Below are positions 25,096 to 33,906 of a stretch of DNA of 64,000 nucleotides, piece after piece; the first letter of the stretch is position 1; every line of letters starts with the position of its first letter. This DNA comes from Sandaracinaceae bacterium. GTDB lineage: Bacteria > Myxococcota_A > Polyangia > Polyangiales > Houyiibacteriaceae. The notes below the pieces were generated by a model that was not told where the DNA came from, ran no database searches, and was given only the letters and a program-made list of their open reading frames with translations. The DNA lies in contig JACKEJ010000004.1 in assembly GCA_020633055.1 (NCBI GenBank), positions 682,001-746,000 on the forward strand. The letters run 5' to 3'. The position numbers were made by a program, and so were the translations under genes.

Positions 25096-25887
25096 CTACA
25101 GAGCGGGCGCGCTGACGACCTGTGTCGACGCGACAGCCGAGAGGCGTCCCCGCGCGTCTACGAAGAGGACGTCCACGTGGGCATCCGCGGCGATCACGTT
25201 GCCCGGGAGGCTCGGGGAGCAGCGACCCGCTCGCGCGCCGAACGAGAAGCTGGTCTGGCCGCGCGCTTCGACCTCGACGCCGAAGCCGTAGGCGCGTGGA
25301 GCCTGCCCAGCGGCTGGCGTGTAGCGGACGATGATGCCGCGCACACCTGACGGAGGCGCGCGGCGCAGCTGGATCGAGTTGTAGGCCTGTGTCCGAGAGG
25401 GCCGGCCAGACGGCGCCCCGCCGACTGTAGTGAAGTCATGGAACGCCACGACAGGGGCGCTGGGCGCGCTCAGCGTCCCGCGTGCGCGGGGTCCGAAGAC
25501 GAACGCGCGCCGTTCCGCCCCGAGGACGACCGTGGCGCGCCCGCGCAGGCCCTCGGCCGGCCGCAGCAAGGCCCAGCCCGGTGCCAGTCCGACCCACGTC
25601 ATCGTCGCGGAGCCGTTGGCACGCTCCACCGTGTAGGGCGGTGCCGCCAGCTCGCCCAGCCCACCCCCTCGCGCGGCGTCACCGCTGGCGGTGGTCGGCA
25701 CGAGGAGCACCCCACCATCCTCTGGCACGGACGAGCCCCCGCGCACAGCAAAGCCGAACGTGTAGTGGCGCACCGTGGCGCAGCCCCCCGCACGCGCGTG
25801 CCCCTGCGGTCCGAGCACCGCTCCACTGAAAGCCGCGAGGGCGATCCACGTGGCCCCCCACGTCGCGAGGTGTGTTCTCTTGTGCAT
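25096..25887 (-). CDS. Secreted hypothetical protein
   Basis: A 263-residue protein with an N-terminal signal sequence (THLATWGATWIALAAFSGAV, then AHARAGG). The mature part is beta-rich with many Gly/Ala turns and single Cys residues near its ends. It shows a FGFAVRGG, VVLGAERRAFVFG and YGFGVEVEARGQTSFSFGAR rhythm that may reflect a beta-sandwich. No family is recognised. It is divergent from another short secreted protein across a 170-base region that contains a perfect inverted repeat. Confidence 0.55.
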   Translation of the reverse strand: MHKRTHLATWGATWIALAAFSGAVLGPQGHARAGGCATVRHYTFGFAVRGGSSVPEDGGVLLVPTTASGDAARGGGLGELAAPPYTVERANGSATMTWVGLAPGWALLRPAEGLRGRATVVLGAERRAFVFGPRARGTLSAPSAPVVAFHDFTTVGGAPSGRPSRTQAYNSIQLRRAPPSGVRGIIVRYTPAAGQAPRAYGFGVEVEARGQTSFSFGARAGRCSPSLPGNVIAADAHVDVLFVDARGRLSAVASTQVVSAPAL

Positions 25888-25970
25888 GTGCCGACTCCAG
25901 GCCCACCGGACAGGATCGCCTCAGCGTCTCACGTCGTCTGCGCACGAGCCACCCCGTGACCAGCCGGCTA

Positions 25971-25985
25971 CCGGAATCTTTCCGG
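25971..25985. promoter_or_regulatory. Perfect 6-bp inverted repeat CCGGAA-TCT-TTCCGG
   Basis: A perfect 6-bp inverted repeat with a three-base spacer, placed in the divergent region between two secreted-protein genes. The context suggests an operator, but a chance palindrome is possible in such GC-rich DNA. Confidence 0.25.
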
Positions 25986-26057
25986 GACGCGGTGGTCCCC
26001 CGGCGCGGACATGCTGTCGTCCGGCGCGCTTCGCGCCCAACGTCAGGAGTCCGGAGA

Positions 26058-26468
26058 ATGTTGAAGCGAATGATGCTCGTGGGAGCGCTCCTCGGGAGCA
26101 TGGTGCTGGGTGCTCACTTGTCGGACGCGGTACAGGCACAGCCCTCCGCTCCTGCGGGCGAGGTGGTCTGGTACCGCATCGTCAACCAGGGACGCAGCGC
26201 GGGCACCATGGCACGCTGGGCCCGCGTGGGTGAGGGCGCCGCGGCGACGTTCCCGTTCCTCGACAACTTCGAGGTCGACATTCGGCCAGCGGACGATGTC
26301 GTGAACGCGACGGTGCGCGACGGGCAGACGCAGTTCGTGACGAGCGTGTCGTGCACGCGACCGAACGCGCCGCACCGGGTCGCGGTCGCGACGAACCGTA
26401 TTGGCGACAACCTGCCGGTCATCTCGCTCGCGCTGCAGTGCAGCGCCACCGAGCCGTCGGTCCGCTGA
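26058..26468 (+). CDS. Small secreted protein
   Basis: A 136-residue exported protein. The start is well supported by GGAG directly upstream of ATG. A signal peptide (LKRMMLVGALLGSMVLGAHL, then VQAQP) is followed by a beta-rich mature part (VVWYRIVNQGRSAGTMARWARVG and others). No family is recognised and there is no lipobox. The neighbouring gene is divergent; the downstream gene is convergent. Confidence 0.6.
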   Translation: MLKRMMLVGALLGSMVLGAHLSDAVQAQPSAPAGEVVWYRIVNQGRSAGTMARWARVGEGAAATFPFLDNFEVDIRPADDVVNATVRDGQTQFVTSVSCTRPNAPHRVAVATNRIGDNLPVISLALQCSATEPSVR

Positions 26469-26591
26469 CCGAGAACGGCGGACGGGCGCCACGCATACGC
26501 GCGACGCCCGCGGGCCGTCTGCTTGATCCTCTCGCCCCATGGGCGCGCGGAGCGAGCCCTTCCCGGCGCGCGACCAGGCGCAGCCGATGGG

Positions 26592-27350
26592 TCAGTCCGT
26601 CTGGGCTGCAGGCGTCAGCGTCTGGGCGCGCGGCGAACCGAAGCGCGGAACGAACTTCGGCGTGCGCTGCTGATACTGCGCGTACGCCTCGCCCAGCTCG
26701 CGGCGCAGCGCGCGCTCTTCGAAGTGCACGCCGATGACGATGTAGAGCGTCATGCCGGCGGAAAGCACGGCGTGACCGACCGTGAGGTCCGGGGCCGCCC
26801 ACAGCCCCACCATCAGGGCCGTCATCATCGGGTGCCGGCAGTGGCGGTAGAGCACCGGCGTCACGAACCCCTTGGCGGAGAAGCTGCGTTTGCGCCACGC
26901 AGCGAACGCCTGCTTGAGCCCGAACAGGTCGAAGTGGTCGATGAGGAAGGAGGCCACGGGCACACCCACCCAACCCAGCGCGTTCAGCCCGTAGAGGGCC
27001 ACCCGGAGCGCCGGGGTCTCCACGTGCCAGACGAGGCCCGGGACGGGCTGCCACCCCGCGTAGAGCACGACCAGCGCGAGCGCCGAGGCGAGGACGTAGG
27101 TGGAGCGCTCGAGGTGCGCCGGCAGCACGCGGGTGATGCGCCGCTTGAACGAGTCGCGCGCCATCACGGAGTGCTGCACACCGAAGAGCAGGATGAGCCC
27201 GACGTCGACGAGCACCGACGAGAAGGCACCCCCTGGCTGCCCGGAGTCGACCGTGAATGGCACGAGCAGGTCGTTGGCGAAGAAGGCGAGGTAGCCGAAG
27301 CTGGCGAGGAACGCGACGTAGGCGAAGACGCTGTAGAGAAAACCGAACAT
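26592..27350 (-). CDS. MddA-like membrane methyltransferase (isoprenylcysteine methyltransferase superfamily)
   Basis: A 252-residue membrane protein with about six hydrophobic helices. The C-terminal YRHCRHPMMTALMVGLW, LTVGHAVLSAGMTLYIVIGVHFEERALRRELGEAYAQYQQ block is the hallmark of the NnrU/ICMT-type superfamily and resembles methanethiol S-methyltransferase MddA, which makes dimethyl sulfide from methanethiol and SAM. The RHP and EER residues bind SAM in this fold. AGGAG lies eight bases upstream of the ATG. Other family members methylate different thiols or prenyl groups, so the substrate is not fixed by sequence. It is followed upstream by an unrelated secreted-protein gene. Confidence 0.75.
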   Translation of the reverse strand: MFGFLYSVFAYVAFLASFGYLAFFANDLLVPFTVDSGQPGGAFSSVLVDVGLILLFGVQHSVMARDSFKRRITRVLPAHLERSTYVLASALALVVLYAGWQPVPGLVWHVETPALRVALYGLNALGWVGVPVASFLIDHFDLFGLKQAFAAWRKRSFSAKGFVTPVLYRHCRHPMMTALMVGLWAAPDLTVGHAVLSAGMTLYIVIGVHFEERALRRELGEAYAQYQQRTPKFVPRFGSPRAQTLTPAAQTD

Positions 27351-27396
27351 GACAATGGCTCCTGAAACGTGAGAGGTGAGGGAGGCGGCTACCCGT

Positions 27397-28659
27397 TCAG
27401 CGGGCAGCGTGACGCGCGGGACGACGGGGACGCGCCACACGGACACCGGGTGGCGTCGTGAACGCGGGCAGCGCAGCGGCCGAGGGCAGCGCGCCGACAA
27501 GGGGGGCGCTCGCAGGGTTGGCCCAAGGGACACCGAAGAACCCGGAGCGCACCAGCTCGGGGTCGAACGCCGCAGGGAGGGCCTGCGCATCGAAGCCCAA
27601 CGCCACCACGGCGCTGCCGGCGTCCATGCTGAGCTGCGCGCTCGCCGCGTGGCCCCGCAGCGCGTTGTCGACGACATCGAACGTGAAGGTGCGCAGGACG
27701 TGCCGGTCCGTGCCCGTCCCGGTGCGCAGCTCACAGGTCCACGTCCCGTTGGCCGACGTGTCCGGGCTGGTGATGGTCGTCTCGGAGCCCTGCACCCAGA
27801 AGGGCAGGTCGTACACGGTGAGGATGTACTCCTGGTAGGTGAGCGTCTCACCGGCGCCCTCGTGCAGCTCGCCGTCCGCGGTGCGCACGCGGTTGCGGAT
27901 CTCCTGCGCGTCGTTGCGCGTGCCCGGCCCAGAGACCCGGAACGCCTGGAAAGGGCCCTCGCCCACGCGGCAGCGCAGGTCGGCGCGCAGGCGCTCGTTC
28001 GTGTCGCGCGCGTCCCACCACGCGAACTGCACAGCACTGTTGGTCACCACGGGCTCGCCGCCGCCACCCACGCTGCGTCCGAAGTCCGCCTGGCGCGCCA
28101 CGGCCGCGCCCAGGGCGCTGTCCAGGCGTAGCGCGCGCTGCTCCACGTGCTGGGGGCGACCGCGGCTGTCGTTGCCCACCCAGCTCCAGGACTGCAGCAC
28201 CGGGAACGACGCTTGGTACAGCACCGTCGTCGCGTCCGTGGTGCGGTGCACGTGCGTCGCGCGCACCTCGACGGGCTGCGCAGGGTCCACCGAGGTCGCG
28301 ACCAGGCGCTCGGAATTGCAGCGGGTCATCGGCTGGCGGCCACGCGTCTCCACGCGGCAGGAGAAGCGCGCCAGCTCCGCGCCGCGCTGCGAGACGCTGA
28401 CCGAGAGGTCGCCGCCCGCGCCGTTCATGACGCGCGCAGCGAACTCGAACTCCACCAGGCCCACGGGCGAGCCCCCCCGTGTCTCCTGGTTGGGGATGGT
28501 GCGAAAGTGGAAGTGCGACCCGAAGTCGATGGCGGGGCCCATGGCCTGAGCGGCGGCGTGCTGCGCGCCGAAGGGCACGGAGCACAGGGCGAGCGCGAGG
28601 ACGGCGCGGAGGGTGCGGAGGACAAGGACAGGCGAGCGAGGGGCGTTGATGCGGGACAT
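27397..28659 (-). CDS. Large secreted hypothetical protein
   Basis: A 420-residue exported protein. A signal sequence precedes AAAQAM near residue 40. The mature part is beta-rich with several conserved-looking Trp and Cys residues (WSWVGNDSRGRPQHVEQRAL, FAWWDARD, NGTWTCELRTG). The start is supported by AGGAGA seven bases before the ATG. Longer frames upstream are poor starts. It is transcribed in the same direction as the MddA-like gene, 46 bases upstream, but no functional link is evident. Confidence 0.6.
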   Translation of the reverse strand: MSRINAPRSPVLVLRTLRAVLALALCSVPFGAQHAAAQAMGPAIDFGSHFHFRTIPNQETRGGSPVGLVEFEFAARVMNGAGGDLSVSVSQRGAELARFSCRVETRGRQPMTRCNSERLVATSVDPAQPVEVRATHVHRTTDATTVLYQASFPVLQSWSWVGNDSRGRPQHVEQRALRLDSALGAAVARQADFGRSVGGGGEPVVTNSAVQFAWWDARDTNERLRADLRCRVGEGPFQAFRVSGPGTRNDAQEIRNRVRTADGELHEGAGETLTYQEYILTVYDLPFWVQGSETTITSPDTSANGTWTCELRTGTGTDRHVLRTFTFDVVDNALRGHAASAQLSMDAGSAVVALGFDAQALPAAFDPELVRSGFFGVPWANPASAPLVGALPSAAALPAFTTPPGVRVARPRRPARHAAR

Positions 28660-28820
28660 GGCGTTTCTCCTGAGCGAGGGCGCGTCGGTCACGAACAGCC
28701 GTGAGGGCGCGCGGTGAGTCATCCGAGGGTGCTGGGGCTCCGTGGAAGCCCCCGTGTGAACGAGCGTGGTTTCTGGGTGCGTGGGCCGTGCGTTGGTCGG
28801 GCGCGCCCGGTGGGAGTGGG

Positions 28821-29702
28821 TCAGGCGCGGCGGGCGTGGATGGCCCAGGCGCTCGAGCCCATGCGGACCCCGAGCCCGGGCCGCCACGAACCCGCCACCG
28901 CCGCGGCGAGCTCGTCCTCGATGACGGGGCGCATGCGCTCCCCGAGCGCGCCCGCCTCGCGAATCACCTCACCTGCGGGTCCGAGCGCCATCATCATCGA
29001 GAGGGCCTCGGCCACCGTCGCCCCCATGGGCATCTCGGCGTCACTGCGCTCGAAGCGGATGTCGACGAAGCCGGCCGCCTCCAGCTGGGCGCGCACGACC
29101 GCCTCGTCGCTCATGGAGAGCGGACCTGGGCCGCAGGTCTGGGCCTCCTCGCCGGGGGCGGGCAGGTAGCGGCGAGCGACCTGCTTCGCGAGGTACAGCC
29201 AGGCGTTGTCCTCCAGGCGGCGCCAGGTGATCATCATCAGTCGGCCGCCTGGGCGCAGCTGGGCGTGGAGGTTGCGCAGCGCGGCGACGGGCGATCCGAA
29301 GAACATCGTGCCGAAGCGGGAGAAGATCAGGTCGAAGGGCACTCCGAAGCGCTGCACCTGCGCGTCACCGATCGCGAAGCGCAGCTGACCGAGGCCCTGC
29401 GCCTGCGCCTGTGCCTGGCCGCGCGCCATGAACGTCGGCATGCAGTCCTGAGCGATGACCTGCCCCGTGGGGCCGACGGCCCGCGCGAGGGCGAGGCTGG
29501 TGTCCGCCCAGCCGCAGCCCACGTCCAGCACGACCTGCCCCGGCTGCGGGCCGTGCTCGGCCAGGACGCGGTCGCTGTGAGCGCACGCCCCCTCGACGAG
29601 CACCTCGCGATGGCGCTCGAACTTGGGGGCGATGACGCTGCTCCAGCAGTCGATGAAGGCGGCGTTGGGGGGCGGGCTGACAATCTCGGTGGTGAGGTCC
29701 AT
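28821..29702 (-). CDS. SAM-dependent class I methyltransferase
   Basis: A 293-residue cytoplasmic enzyme with the Rossmann SAM motif VLDVGCG (residues 58-64), an IAQDCMPTFM motif II region, FSRFGTMFF motif III, and LRPGGRLMMITW motif IV. The pattern suits UbiE/Methyltransf_11-type small-molecule methylation. Substrate cannot be told. It lies 138 bases downstream of the DUF4242 gene and the large transcriptional regulator on the same strand, which may control it. Confidence 0.85.
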   Translation of the reverse strand: MDLTTEIVSPPPNAAFIDCWSSVIAPKFERHREVLVEGACAHSDRVLAEHGPQPGQVVLDVGCGWADTSLALARAVGPTGQVIAQDCMPTFMARGQAQAQAQGLGQLRFAIGDAQVQRFGVPFDLIFSRFGTMFFGSPVAALRNLHAQLRPGGRLMMITWRRLEDNAWLYLAKQVARRYLPAPGEEAQTCGPGPLSMSDEAVVRAQLEAAGFVDIRFERSDAEMPMGATVAEALSMMMALGPAGEVIREAGALGERMRPVIEDELAAAVAGSWRPGLGVRMGSSAWAIHARRA

Positions 29703-29840
29703 GGGGGACTCCTTTCACCGAGAACGTGCCGAGCCACCGTGTGAGCCAGCGTGAGAGCGGGCGTGGATTCCGCCCCCCACGGTCCGCGAGACGCGGGTTG
29801 CGCACCTTTCGCCGGGGACCGAGCCGCCAGTGGGTGACGG

Positions 29841-30380
29841 CTACGCGACGCCGAGGTCGTCGTGGAACGCGGCCGACCAGGCACGCGTGAAGGGCAGCTG
29901 GCTCTCGAGGTTGGCGCGTCGCACGCTCTCGGCGTCGATGCCCTCGAAGTGGCACAGCCCGAAGAGACCGTCCTCGGAGAGGTAGGCCTCGAGCAGGCTG
30001 GCACGGTGCCGCCGCATGCAGTCGGCTGCGCCCGCACTCAGCGCCTTGTATTGGTCCAGGGTGGCGGCATCGGGCATGGCACGTTGCACCATCACGCGCT
30101 CACGTCGCTGCTGGAGGTCGGACACACCCCGGCCCGTGAGGATCAACGCCTGCCACACGCGCTCCCAGGGCACGCCCGCGTCGTCGTGCGCGGCCCGGAC
30201 CAGCGCCGGCTCGGGCGCCTCGTACACGCTGACGCTGCGGCTCCCGTCACGCGCGAGCACGGCGTAGCGCAGCTGCACACGACCCTCCCCGTCCTGCTGG
30301 GCCACCAAGTTCTCGAGCGTCCGTAGCTGCTCGCTGTCGAGCGGGGTCTCGTGAAAGCGTTCGACGACGATGGTGTTCAT
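29841..30380 (-). CDS. Tandem DUF4242 (nickel-binding-like) protein
   Basis: A 179-residue protein made of two similar halves. Both contain a VVERF/VMVQRAMP-type start and a C-terminal Y/H-F-E-x-P/I-D-A-E-x-V-R-A pattern: SVSVYEAPEPALVRAAHDDAG in the first half and GLCHFEGIDAESVRRANLES in the second. This matches the DUF4242 family, of which SCO4226 from Streptomyces was described as nickel-binding. Both halves keep acidic and His residues. The ATG overlaps the regulator stop (ATGA), so the two genes are translationally coupled and the protein may be an accessory of the regulator. Confidence 0.75.
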   Translation of the reverse strand: MNTIVVERFHETPLDSEQLRTLENLVAQQDGEGRVQLRYAVLARDGSRSVSVYEAPEPALVRAAHDDAGVPWERVWQALILTGRGVSDLQQRRERVMVQRAMPDAATLDQYKALSAGAADCMRRHRASLLEAYLSEDGLFGLCHFEGIDAESVRRANLESQLPFTRAWSAAFHDDLGVA

Positions 30381-33124
30381 GCTCTCGGCTCCCTCGGCCG
30401 CGCGCGGCGGCTCTTCTTCGTGGTGGCGGGGGGCTGGTCCGGGCCCGCGCTGGGGACACCCTCGCCGTCGCGCTGGAGATAGTCCAACACCCCGTGCGAG
30501 ACATCACGGCTGCCCCGTCTCAACGCTTCGGCAGCATGGCGATCCGCCTCGGCCGTGTCACCGCGCGCGGCATGTGCGCGCTGGAGGATCCTCGAGGAGA
30601 GCGCGATCTCGCTAGGGCGCTCGAGGATCTCCGCCAAGTCGAGCGCGCTCGTGGCCCGCGCGATGGCGTGCGCGAGGTCGCCGCGCGACAGGTCGACCTG
30701 CGCCGCGCGGGACAGGATGAAGGCCAGGCGCGCCTTGGCGTCCGCCATGCGCAGGGGCGCGAGCTGGTCGTCGAGCGCACCGGGGTCGACCTCGCCCCGC
30801 AGGTGCCGCAGCAACCCCGCCAGCGCCACCACATAGGGCGCTTCACTGCCATCACGCAGCTTGGGGGCGAGCTGCTCGGCGCGCGAGAGGTGTCGCGCCG
30901 CGCGGCCCAGGTCCGCCCGCTCCACCTCCAACATGAGCGCGTGTTCGGTCGCGTAAAACGCCATGGCGTGCTCGCCGCGCAGCTGCGCGAGGGTGTAGGC
31001 CTGCTCGTAGCACTCAGCGGCCCGGGTGTAGTCCCCCTGGTGCTGCGCGATCATGCCGAGCCCGTCCTGGATGTTCGCCAGGTCCACCTCGAGCACCTTT
31101 GCGCGTGCGTCGGCCTCGAACAGCAGGGCGCTGCCTTCGCCCAGGTCGTGCTCCAGCAGCAGCAGGCAACGCCCCGAGTCCGCCATCGACTCGACCCGCG
31201 CCCGGGGCTCGAGCGACTGGCTGATGCGCTCGGCCTCCCGCATGTAGCGATTGGCCGCCGCGCCGGAGCCGTCCTCCCAGAACAGGTAGCTCAGCAACCA
31301 GAAGGCGCGCCGGGCCTCGGGCACCTGGCCAAGGCTCAGCGCCTCCTGAGCCAGCGCTTCGAGTTCGGCTTTCACCGGCGCGCGATCCTCCGGGCGTCGT
31401 GCGCGCAGCTCCACCCCCATCAGTCGGATGGTGGCGCCCACGCGCTGCTCGTCGGGGAGCGTCCGCGCGTGCCGGAGGCCGCGCTGGGCGAGCGTGGCGG
31501 CCTGCCGATTCGCGAACACACGTAGGCAGCGCTCGCCCGCGCGCGCGCATGCATCGGCAGCCAGCTGCGCGTCGCCACACAGGTTGGCGTGGCGCGCCAA
31601 CTCGGCGACGGCCGCGCTGTCCGTGCGCCCTTGGTCCCGGAGGAGCTCGGCCACGCGGCGGTGCATGTAGCGGCTACGAGCACGCGAGAGGTCACCATAG
31701 ACCGCCTGACGCACCACGCCGTGCACGAAGGTGAACGCCCCCGCGTCCTCGTCCGCCACGAGCAGCGCCTGCGCCTCCAGCAGCTCGAGCGCGGACACCA
31801 GGGCGCCTGGGTCCAGGTCGATGAGGCTCTCCAGTTGCGCGCTGTGGAAGCTCTCGCCGAGCACCGCCGCCCAACGGAGCACGTCGGCCGCTTCGGGCCC
31901 GATGCGCAGGACCCGCTCGCGGACCGTCTCCGTGACGCTCAGCGGAAGCGCCTCGTCGGTGGCGCTGGTCGAGCGCGCCAGCTGCAGCGCGAAGAGGGGG
32001 TTCCCGCCGCTGCGGGCGTACACCCGGTCCCACAGCGCGGGGCAGTCGGGCAGCAGCGCCTCGAGCGCCGCGCGGTCCAGTCGCTCGAGCGGCAACGTGG
32101 TCAGCTGGCCCTCGCGGCCGAGGCTGCGGATCACGCGCGCGAGCGCGACGTTGTCGGGGAGCTCGTCGCGGCGCGCAGCGAGCAGCAGCACCAGGCGGCA
32201 GTCCTGACACTGCCGGAGCACGTAGTGCAGCAGCTCGGCGCTGGCGGGGTCCAGCCACTGCACGTCGTCGAACGCCAGCAGCAGCACCTGCTCACGCGCA
32301 GCCCTGCCACGGACGAAGTCGGCGACCCCCGCCAGGAGCCGGTCACGCCCGCCCGCATCGGTGGCGTCCGTGTGCGCGTCCGGCAGCAACGCTTCGAGCG
32401 CGCCGTTCGCGCCTGCGTCGCGGTCGGCTCCGTGGGCCACGCGGCGCAGCGCGTCGATCCAAGGCCCGTATGGGCGCCCGGCTTCGCCCTCTTGAGCGGA
32501 TGCGTAGACCACGGCGCCGCCAGAGCGCTGCGTGTGCTCCCGGAGCGCCTCCACCAGACGGCTCTTGCCGATACCTGGCTCTCCCTGCATCACCAGGATG
32601 CGCGCCTGCTGTTGGCGCTTGGCCTCGTCCACGGCGGCGGTCAGCATGCTCAGCTCGCGATGGCGGCCCACCAGCGGAAGCGACGTGGACGTGGCGCTGG
32701 TCTCATGGTCGGCGCTCACGGAGAGCGCTGCTCCCCGAGCCCCACGCGGCGTGGTCCCGTCGGCGGGCGCACCCCCTCCGACGCGGTCGACGGGTGTCGG
32801 GGCGGGCGTGACCACGGGTGCCGGCTCCGCGCGCTCGGCGGCGCTCGCCGTGTTCCGACGCGTGGGCGCTGGGCTGCGGCGCAACTCGGCCCAGGCCGCG
32901 ACCAGCTGGCGCTCACGCGGATCGCTCACCTCGGCCAGGATGCGGCGGCCCGCGCTGAAGTACTGCTCCGCCTCGGCCTCGTGGCCGGCCGCGTGCGCCA
33001 TGCGCATCGTCGCCAGACGCGCCTCGAGGTCGTAGGCGTCGAGGGCGGCCCACGCGCGGGCATGCGGCAGCGCCTCTTCGGGTTGCTCGCCCAGCCGCGC
33101 CACGAGCTCGCGCAGGATGCTCAC
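30377..33124 (-). CDS. C-terminal part of split SARP/BTAD-AAA regulator
   Basis: A 915-residue protein with a P-loop NTPase (Walker A GEPGIGKS at 181-188) after VGRHRELS, a Walker B-like LLLAFDDVQWLD, and a long alpha-solenoid of TPR-like helices to the C-terminus. The start (GTG giving SILRELVARLG) continues the BTAD helices of the preceding open frame; the only break is a TAA 18 bases upstream, in the same frame. This is the ATPase and repeat half of a SARP-family or MalT-like signal-transducing regulator. It may be made by reinitiation, or the intact gene may have been inactivated or misread. The DUF4242 gene follows directly. Confidence 0.8.
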   Translation of the reverse strand: MSILRELVARLGEQPEEALPHARAWAALDAYDLEARLATMRMAHAAGHEAEAEQYFSAGRRILAEVSDPRERQLVAAWAELRRSPAPTRRNTASAAERAEPAPVVTPAPTPVDRVGGGAPADGTTPRGARGAALSVSADHETSATSTSLPLVGRHRELSMLTAAVDEAKRQQQARILVMQGEPGIGKSRLVEALREHTQRSGGAVVYASAQEGEAGRPYGPWIDALRRVAHGADRDAGANGALEALLPDAHTDATDAGGRDRLLAGVADFVRGRAAREQVLLLAFDDVQWLDPASAELLHYVLRQCQDCRLVLLLAARRDELPDNVALARVIRSLGREGQLTTLPLERLDRAALEALLPDCPALWDRVYARSGGNPLFALQLARSTSATDEALPLSVTETVRERVLRIGPEAADVLRWAAVLGESFHSAQLESLIDLDPGALVSALELLEAQALLVADEDAGAFTFVHGVVRQAVYGDLSRARSRYMHRRVAELLRDQGRTDSAAVAELARHANLCGDAQLAADACARAGERCLRVFANRQAATLAQRGLRHARTLPDEQRVGATIRLMGVELRARRPEDRAPVKAELEALAQEALSLGQVPEARRAFWLLSYLFWEDGSGAAANRYMREAERISQSLEPRARVESMADSGRCLLLLEHDLGEGSALLFEADARAKVLEVDLANIQDGLGMIAQHQGDYTRAAECYEQAYTLAQLRGEHAMAFYATEHALMLEVERADLGRAARHLSRAEQLAPKLRDGSEAPYVVALAGLLRHLRGEVDPGALDDQLAPLRMADAKARLAFILSRAAQVDLSRGDLAHAIARATSALDLAEILERPSEIALSSRILQRAHAARGDTAEADRHAAEALRRGSRDVSHGVLDYLQRDGEGVPSAGPDQPPATTKKSRRARPREPRA

Positions 33125-33142
33125 GCGCAGCGTCCGCAGCTC

Positions 33143-33649
33143 TTAGCGCTCGGCCACGCACCAGGCCTGGTAGTCGTCGAACTCACGCAGATCGAGCCCC
33201 TCCAGCAGCTCCCCCCGGAACGCCGCGGCCCACGCCAGCAGCTCCGCAGCCGGCGTCCCGCTCACGCCCATCTCGCGCACGCGCGATCGCAAGCGCAGTA
33301 CGTCCACATCCATGCCCTCGGTGTCGATCATCACGGTCGCGCGGTCGGCCACCAGGCGCGCCCTGCCCGGCTCGTCCACCAGCGGGCGGATCTTGCTGAG
33401 GCTCCAGCGCAGCGCGCCGCGCGGGTCGTCCGCCACGTCCCAGAACAGGTCGCACAGCTTCTCGCGCCGGAACGTGCGGCCCGTCAGCAGCAGGAACGCC
33501 AGCAGCGCGCGGGTCTTGCGCGAGGGCGGAAGCTTGAGCTCCTGCGCACCCCGGTGGATCTGCAGGTCCCCCAACAGGCACACGCGCACGACGTCGCCTG
33601 CCGCGTCTTCGGCCGCGCGGGCGGATCCTCTCTTCGGGGGTCTCGGCAT
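33143..33649 (-). CDS. N-terminal DNA-binding part of split SARP/BTAD-AAA regulator
   Basis: A 168-residue fragment. Residues 20-90 match the winged-helix DNA-binding domain of SARP regulators (VCLLGDLQIHRG, LPPSRKTRALLAFLLLTGRTFRREKLCDLFW), followed by the first helices of the bacterial transcriptional activator domain (AFRGELLEGLDLREFDDYQAWCVAER). In intact relatives the latter helix runs straight on into ER-x-x-LRTLRV, exactly what lies beyond the TAA. The open frame therefore ends prematurely. A single-base change at the first position of codon 169 would restore a regulator of about 1,090 residues. Confidence 0.8.
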   Translation of the reverse strand: MPRPPKRGSARAAEDAAGDVVRVCLLGDLQIHRGAQELKLPPSRKTRALLAFLLLTGRTFRREKLCDLFWDVADDPRGALRWSLSKIRPLVDEPGRARLVADRATVMIDTEGMDVDVLRLRSRVREMGVSGTPAAELLAWAAAFRGELLEGLDLREFDDYQAWCVAER

Positions 33650-33806
33650 GGAACCGCGGCTAGCCTACCGCACGGAGCCGGGCCGGCGGCCCGGAGTTGC
33701 GTCTCACCGGGGTCACGAACGATGACGCCATCGACCTGGGTTTCCGTGACTGAGCCGACACCGCCACACGCTCGCGGGCGCTCCACGCATCGTGCACAAT
33801 GTCGGC

Positions 33807-33822
33807 GCGCTCCGAGGAGCGC
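33807..33822. promoter_or_regulatory. Palindrome GCGCTCC-GA-GGAGCGC
   Basis: A 7-bp perfect inverted repeat with a two-base centre in the 257-base divergent region between the split regulator and the GxGYxYP gene. This is where a SARP or other regulator would bind, but the call rests on symmetry alone. Nothing else stands out in this stretch. Confidence 0.25.
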
Positions 33823-33906
33823 CTCGATCATCTCAGTCCCGCTTGGGCACGACGTGAGGAAGCCATGGGTCCACTGCAGCATCGTCGAACACGCGGCCGG
33901 CACGGC

